A stretch of DNA of 64,000 nucleotides, taken from positions 62,387,924-62,451,923 of the forward strand of contig CM063500.1 of assembly GCA_032207245.1 (NCBI GenBank), read 5' to 3'. A program made the position numbers and the translations under genes. The stretch comes from Pardosa pseudoannulata (lineage: Eukaryota > Arthropoda > Arachnida > Araneae > Lycosidae). A model generated the notes under the pieces. The model was not told where the DNA came from and searched no databases. It saw only the letters and a list, made by a program, of their open reading frames with translations. The stretch's first letter is position 1. The number at the start of each line of letters is the position of its first letter. This document shows, piece after piece, positions 56,490 to 64,000 of the stretch.

Positions 56490-57646
56490 CGAGGGTCACT
56501 CTGAAATTTTTGAGATACAACTAGGTTTTTAAAGTTATACTTGCAAAATTTTAGGTGTGTTCAAAGTAGTCTCCTCCAGAATCAATGCACTTTGTACACG
56601 AACTGTCCACAGATTAAATGCCTCAAGCCATTCATTTCTTGGAATAGATGAAAAACTACTTTTATAGCCACATCAACCTCTTCTTCTGAATGAAAACGAT
56701 GTCCACGTAAGGTTTTTGTTAGATTAAAGAATAACCAAAAGTCACACATAGCTTGATCAGGTGAATATGGCTGATGTTCTATCACTTTAATTTGTTTTTG
56801 TTTATGAAACTCAACTGTTAATCTACCTATATGTAAATATGCATTGTCATGGTGAAGCATTAGTCCCCTACCATTCACTTCTTATAGAATTTGTGGAAGA
56901 TATTTAGTGGTATACCAGTTAGCTGTTACTGTCTTCTGTTCTTCCAACTTGATAGCTTTGACCAATCCCGTACTTCTGAAGAAAACGGCATACAACACTT
57001 TTTTCAGTGAGCGTTGCCTTTTCACCATTGTCGGTGTGGAATCATCTTCAAAGACCCATACTTTGCTTTCTTATGTGTTGGAACGTCAACAAACGGTATG
57101 TTCGTTTCATCACCCGTTACAATTTGAGAAATGATGCTGTGGCCACCATTATTTAACAATTTATGACTTGTGTATGGCTGCAGATCCAGTGTTAAGTTCC
57201 TTCTGTATAATTTGACATGTACAGCGATTATCATTCATTAACAATTTTCTTATGGCAGACAAATTATCCGGGATTACTGCCGACAGCGGCCTTCCTGTGT
57301 GTTCTTCATCCTGCAGAAAACTGAGATCTCTGCTAAATTCTTTAAATCATCTGAATACAGTAGCACGATCTGGATATTCATCCCCAAATGCCAATTACAA
57401 CCGTTGAAAGCATTCTTCTTGATTTAATCCTGCTTTAAAATCGTAGAAAATCATAGCTCGAAAATGTTCTAGGGTCAACTCTATTTTCTCTTCTGTTTTA
57501 ATTTTATTCTACGCTAAACAAGTTAAAGTAAATCAGTAAAAAATCTTCTCCTCTGTTAAAATACTTTGTATTTTAAAAATAAACCGTTATTTTTATTTTG
57601 AAAATTCTTGTCTGCGTGTATCGCAAAAATTTCAGAATAACCCTCG
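56490..57646 (-). mobile_element. Degenerate mariner (DD34D) transposon with both inverted repeats
   Basis: Terminal repeats of about 30 bp pair at 56490-56519 and 57617-57646 (CGAGGG, then CTGAAATTTTTG). The minus-strand transposase is broken. Around 57350-57200 the amino part reads PDRATVFR, a TGA, then DEEHTGRPLS. VTGDET near 57085 holds the first catalytic Asp. LHHDNA and, 34 residues after its Asp, PDQAMCDFW (57-56.6 kb) hold the second and third. The spacing identifies DD34D mariner. Stops and frameshifts make it dead. The TA target duplication is not clean. Confidence 0.85.
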
Positions 57647-57839
57647 TATAAAATTTTGGTTTGGAAATATTCTATATACCTATACGAACATCCATACAAG
57701 CAGCAAGATTTGAACCCATTGTACTGATGCGTAGCACACAACCCATTCGATCATCATTCGGTACTGAGTCATTACCCTTTTTGTTTACATTTAAAGTCTC
57801 CCAGAAATATGAAACAAAAGTAAACTACTTTATTTATTT

Positions 57840-58300
57840 TTATTCTTATCCTGTAAAGTAAAGGAAGTATTGTAATCACGGAAAATTTCAAGTTCAAATT
57901 TAAACAAAAATACTCATTTTGTCTATGTTTGTTTGGTTTGGTTTGTTTTGGAGTGCTACGGGCTACATTTTGCAACACGAGGGCTAATTGTCTATGTTTG
58001 AAACCATTTGTACAAGTTTCAGTGTTATATCCCTCCTTGCATACATATTAGTTCAGTTTGACCCTCCCTGAGTGCATTTTTACTAGTTTCAACTGGATGT
58101 CTGTTCTGACTGCATTTCGTATAACTCTAAAACATTCAGCCGAAGATGGTTCAAGTTTGTATTTCGGAATGTTGTAGAATCTAGTTGTGCACCAACCCTT
58201 CTGATTACAATCTCCAATATATATAACGAAGTGTTTCAATAAAATTTATATTAACAATGCACGGCATAAGTTAAAAACGATTAGCGGTAAAACTTTGAAG
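57840..58300 (+). repeat. Dispersed repeat, copies near 33.1 and 60.4 kb
   Basis: GTAAAGGAAGTATTGTAATC, TTTGGTTTGGTTTGTTTTGG and GGAATGTTGTAGAATCTAGT match parts of 33060-33430 and 60393-60660, with scraps at 3.44 and 59.2 kb. No coding frame is convincing. Confidence 0.65.
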
Positions 58301-58423
58301 TTATGCATTAAGGGTTATTGTAAATAACTAGATGTAACCCTCCTTTTTTGATTGCAGTCCACACTATAAAGTATCGTATAATAACACACCCCGTATACAA
58401 TAAACCAACATAAACTCTTAAAC

Positions 58424-60240
<1,817 letters not shown>

Positions 60241-60279
60241 AAATATTTATTTAAAATAATTAGTTATTTACAAGACTAT

Positions 60280-60392
60280 TTAATATCCATATCGTGCATA
60301 TCCTAAGCCTCCACGGATACCAAGTCCATGTCCTCCGTATCCATAGCCAGCATGTGCATATCCTCCATATCCGTAACCTGCATTGCCATATC
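60280..60392 (-). pseudogene. 3' fragment of a cuticular-protein exon
   Basis: Read on the minus strand, this stretch gives the end of a Gly/Tyr tail ([14 protein letters not shown] units, then [15 protein letters not shown] and TAA at 60282-60280). The sequence just downstream also matches the 3' UTR of the 61 kb gene. Homology stops abruptly at about 60392, where an unrelated dispersed repeat begins and gives a stop. No R&R domain or upstream exon remains. It is a partial duplicate of its neighbour, cut off on its 5' side. Confidence 0.85.
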
Positions 60393-60660
60393 AATAATCC
60401 AAATTAAATATACATTTTCACCATCACAGAAGGCAATTTTACAAGTTTCGATTTTACGTTTGTATGTACGAATCCCATCTAACTGTGCAACAGCCAGCTG
60501 TAGATAGTTCAAATTTATATTTCAGAATGTTATAACATCTAGTTGTGCACTTTACTTCCTGACTGCAATATGAAATCCACGTAACAAAATATTTAAATAA
60601 AAAGTATATTGACACTGCACTGAATAATTTAAAAGCGGTTGGCCGTAAAATGATAAAATA
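60393..60660 (+). repeat. Dispersed repeat copy that truncates the 60.3 kb pseudogene
   Basis: AGTTCAAATTTATATTTCAG, ATAACATCTAGTTGTGCA and AAGCGGTTGGCCGTAAAA match 58.15-58.29 kb. Its left edge coincides with the end of cuticular homology. Confidence 0.65.
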
Positions 60661-60943
60661 GCATATTGTTATGTAGTATTATGTATGTGGTTTGACTTTG
60701 AATCTGTATATATGTATCTCATAGATAGTATATGAAGATTATTGTGTAGATTTTGATCATAAAGTGTAAAATATTTTTAAAGTATGGATCCAGTCAGTTT
60801 TTTTAAAAACGCTGTAGAATTATTTGTGTTAATACGGCCCACAAAATGTCTATAGAAATATATCTCTCAACGTAGTATTTTGTAAGGACATTTTTCCAAA
60901 CAATCAATTAAAAACTAAGAAAAAATATCAAGTAATTAAAATA

Positions 60944-60949
60944 TTTATT
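60944..60949 (-). terminator. Polyadenylation signal AATAAA, 61 kb gene
   Basis: Canonical hexamer 29 nt past the stop. The same hexamer and context are preserved beside the 60.3 kb fragment. Confidence 0.6.
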
Positions 60950-60977
60950 TAAAACAATTAGCTATTTACAGAACTAT

Positions 60978-63415
60978 TTAGTATCCGTATCGGGCATATC
61001 CTAAGCCTCCAAGGATACCAAGACCAAGTCCTCCGTATCCATAGCCAGCATTGCCATATCCTCCGTATCCGTAACCGGCATTGCCATATCCTCCGTATCC
61101 GTAACCGGCGTTGCCGTATCCTCCATATCCGTATCCTGCATTACCAACTCCACCATATCCATAACCAGCATTGCCATAGCCTCCGTAACCAATGTTTCCG
61201 TATCCACCGTATCCGAGTCCTACACCACCAGCGTATGGGGCATCAGAGACCATGAGGACTGCTGCGGGGTTCTGGTTGGCTGTTCCTGGCTCGTTGGTTT
61301 TGACCTGAGCCCTGAATCCACCGTGATCGGCAACGTAGTCGACCTGCCTCTTGACACCTCTGTCATCGGTGAATCCGTAGCTTCCCTTCACGGCGTGGCC
61401 ACCGTTGCCTTCCTCCTGTCTGTATTGTTCTCCGTGCTTGTCCTTGATGTCATAGCCGAACTTGTAGGGCTGGGGAGCGTGATGGTGAACTGGTTCATGC
61501 ACCTAAGAGTATCAGATAGAAAAAGATTTCTATAAGTTAAATCCTAATTATAAGTAGTCAAATGCAACATTTGTGGACCAATAAATGTTAACAGAAATAC
61601 TTTATCTTACTACTTCTTAGAAGTACTTTTTAAAATTTCTTTATTCGTAAGATAATCCTTCGTTAACACAAAAGAACAAGGGCATCAATAAAAAATAATT
61701 TGGAAATAATACACTTAAAAAAATGTTCAGTAACTATACTACTATATTGACAAATTTTCTCTAGATTTGTAATATTATACGAATAGTACAATCAATATTT
61801 GTTAGCATAAAATGTTCTCTAATAAAGATGATTAAAATTTTCTTACCATACTGGCTTTTGCCAGCACTACAAAAGCTGCAATTAAGAGGACCTGTAAAAA
61901 GGAAATAATATCATTACAAATAATGACGCTTAATTTCATGAAATACAAAGAAATGCAATTAAAGATAAAATTTAAGACAGTCTACTGTTAAAATAAATTA
62001 AATAAAAATGTGTAATATAAAAATAAAGTAAAAAAATTAGATTTTCTCTATTTAAATAAAAAATAAATTCGTATTATTACGCAATTTTTTATTCTACTAT
62101 AGTAAATAAAATAATTTGGTTTACGTTTATTATTTTTATAAGTACAACTCAAAATGGAAAAATATATGACTTTTATATTATTTCTGCAGTCATACGTAAA
62201 TGACTGAAAAGAAGTTATAAATACGTTCCTTGTGAAACTTTTAATCTTATTAAACTTATCAAACATAAATCTATATTTTATGCTACTAATAATATTACAA
62301 TTTAGTGTCGTATATTAACTATGGAGAACGTATATCACGAAAGAAAACTAATTTATTACATCATACTGTAACTAAAGCGTCTTATGATTAAAAATAAAAA
62401 TAAATCGGAAATGTTTCAAAAAAAATGATTTTAAATAACTTATTATTGTGAATACATTAAAGGGCATTACTGACGATGTAATACAAACCTTAAAGAACAT
62501 TTCGTTTTGTTATGCACTGCTACAAAGCACTAATAACATACAATTGAAATGTGTGTTATTAAAAAAGTTATTTGTAGAATTTTACATACTAGTTTAAGTG
62601 CTACCAAATTTAAAAAAAATACAGAAACCATGTTATATTATTACTCTAACTATTAGAATAAATAAAATAAAAGAGTTTTTAATGTTACGTATTGACACAT
62701 TTCTATAGAAAATATACAACATTATTTTTTTATATCACATTTTATCTATACTTATATGTAGAATACAAAATTGAAGTATAAAAAAATTTTAATTTATTTT
62801 TCAGACGTACACGTAAATGACTCAATTTACTATTTAAATTTAAAAAAAATTGTAGAAACCATTTAATATTATTTTTTTGCTATTAGAGTAAATATTGTAA
62901 AACAATATTTAATGTTACTTATTAATACATTTCTATAAAAAACATTCATTAAATCATATTTTTTTTATCATACTTATAAGTAGAATCTACTTATAAGTAG
63001 TGTATACTTATAAGTAGAATTTAAAATTGTAAAATAAAAAACAATTCATACTTATTTTTTAGACACACACGTAAGAAAACTCAAATTATAAATATTTTCA
63101 TTATAAAATTTTAAATCTTATAAAACTTTATGAAACCTATTTTTCCCGCTACTACATTAAATACAATTACTTGTCAATGTTATAAATTAACAAATTTCAG
63201 TTATAACACATTGCATTAAAATGAAATTAATTTTTAAAATTATATTATAATTATGTTATTCTACGTGAATCTAATCTAATTATCAAAGTATAACATTTTC
63301 CTATTAATTCTTCAACAAACGGAAATGGTTCAAAGTAAATGGTTTTCAAATAATGCATTATTGTGAATGCATTAAATTGCATTACTGAAGAGATAATACA
63401 AACCTTAGAGAACAT
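60978..63415 (-). CDS. R&R cuticular protein; exons 2 and 3 firm (61891-61847, 61502-60978), first exon uncertain
   Basis: Seen: exon 2 (45 nt, between TTTACAG and GTAAG) encodes VLLIAAFVVLAKASM. Exon 3 follows CTTAG and reads [19 protein letters not shown] to TAA at 60980-60978 (174 residues). The R&R domain is complete, and the Gly/Tyr tail has five [14 protein letters not shown] units, the most in the window. Three four-codon first exons with good donors lie upstream: 62500-62489 (MFFK), 63415-63404 (MFSK) and 63968-63957 (MLSK). I drew the model to the middle one because it is the best-preserved copy fully inside the window, but any of them joins in phase 0. Total about 193 residues. Known role as for the sister genes: secreted chitin-binding cuticle protein. 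Start uncertain; product certain. Confidence 0.85.
62489..62534 (-). promoter_or_regulatory. Candidate first exon copy 1 (MFFK, 62500-62489) with start-site block
   Basis: ATG TTC TTT AAG is followed by GTTTGT. Upstream, AGTGCTTTGTAGCAGTG matches the 51.6 kb start region, but the initiator has changed from TCAGT to TTAGT. At the -30 position there is TTAATAAC instead of a TATA box. This is the most decayed of the three copies. Confidence 0.6.
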
Positions 63416-63900
63416 TTTGTTTTGTTATCCACTGCTACAAAGCACTGATAACACCATTTGAAATGTGTGTTATCAAAAGAGTTATTTTTAAAATCCTACA
63501 TATTACTATTTAAATGAACAAAAAACTGAAGAAACCTTGTTATATTATTATTCTAACTGTTAGAGTAAATAAAATAAAAGAGTTTTTAAAAGAGTTACGT
63601 ATTAACAAATTTCTATAGAAGATACATAATATTATATGAAATTATTTTTTATATCACATTTTATCCATACTGATATGTAGAATACAAAATTGAAATATAT
63701 ATATAAAAATTAAATTTATTTTTCAGACATACACGTAAATGATTCAATTTACTTTTAAATGTGTATCAGGAAATAAAACTAATTTATTACATCATATTGT
63801 AACTAAAGCATCTTATATGCTGCATCTCATTTTAAAAAAAATATACCATTTTCATATTATCTCTGAAACTTACGGAAATATCTTAAAGTAAACGATTTTT
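62580..63900. repeat. Duplicated intron blocks between the tandem first exons
   Basis: ATATTATTACTCTAACTATT, TTTTATATCACATTTTATCT and TCAAATAATGCATTATTGTG recur at about 62.6, 62.85, 63.35, 63.5 and 63.9 kb. Each candidate first exon is thus followed by the same intron start. Confidence 0.75.
63404..63450 (-). promoter_or_regulatory. Candidate first exon copy 2 (MFSK, 63415-63404) with TCAGT initiator
   Basis: ATG TTC TCT AAG then GTTTGT, identical in the coding part to the 51.6 kb exon. TATCAGTGCTTTGTAGCAGT is intact, with the A at 63446. The -30 region reads TTTTGATAAC, so no TATA box is present. Confidence 0.65.
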
Positions 63901-63956
63901 AAGTAATGAATTATTGTGAATATATTAAAGGACATTATTGACGGTGTAATACAAAC

Positions 63957-64000
63957 CTTAGACAACATTGCGTTTTGTTATTCACTGCTACAAAGCACTG
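63957..64000 (-). promoter_or_regulatory. Candidate first exon copy 3 (MLSK, 63968-63957), promoter cut by the window edge
   Basis: ATG TTG TCT AAG then GTTTGT, with CAGTGCTTTGTAGCAGTG running to the last base of the window. Whether a TATA box lies beyond cannot be seen. Confidence 0.6.

Noticed and set aside
57690..57775. tRNA-like sequence on the minus strand (GGGTTCAAATCTTGC)
   Set aside because: A B-box-like motif is present but the A box is poor and no tail or second copy was found.

Overview
The window looks like nuclear DNA of an arachnid, most likely a spider. The background is very AT-rich and stuffed with repeats. Against it stand GC-richer, intact exons of Rebers-Riddiford (R&R, chitin_bind_4) cuticular proteins with Gly/Tyr-rich tails of the kind known from spider rigid cuticle. 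Splice sites, kilobase introns, TATA/initiator promoters and many eukaryotic DNA transposons rule out a prokaryote. No rRNA, CRISPR or bacterial feature is seen.

The genes form a one-strand (minus) array of cuticular-protein loci. (1) 1359-8113 is a complete three-exon gene with a diverged tail. (2) 27436-27921 is an intact terminal exon with no recognised signal-peptide exon 2; a possible first exon lies at 32810-32821. (3) 48263-51600 is a complete three-exon gene with a textbook TATA plus initiator. (4) 60280-60392 is a 3'-end fragment (pseudogene). (5) 60978-61891 holds exons 2 and 3 of a gene with three tandem candidate first exons (62489-62500, 63404-63415, 63957-63968). All share one plan: a 12-nt coding exon 1 (M-x-x-K), a 45-nt exon 2 completing the signal peptide, and one large exon 3 with the whole secreted protein, all joined in phase 0.

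Between the genes lie tandem arrays: about 294 bp x18 at 12.9-18.2 kb, about 217 bp x17 at 44-47.8 kb, about 460 bp x10 at 35.6-40.4 kb, and smaller arrays. There are also long AT/CA microsatellites and dispersed transposons. Recognisable elements are a mariner with both inverted repeats (56.5-57.6 kb), a hAT transposase relic (33.9-34.4 kb), a piggyBac 3' end (42.5-43.2 kb), several TTAA-flanked piggyBac-type MITEs, pogo/Tigger-like elements, a Helitron-like non-autonomous family of at least six copies, tRNA-derived SINEs, and a solo LTR with a clean 4-bp target duplication.

The most interesting points are the triplicated first exon/promoter upstream of the last gene, the split signal peptide shared by all intact loci, and a TA-flanked pogo-like element whose interior has become a ten-copy tandem array that was later hit by an LTR element.
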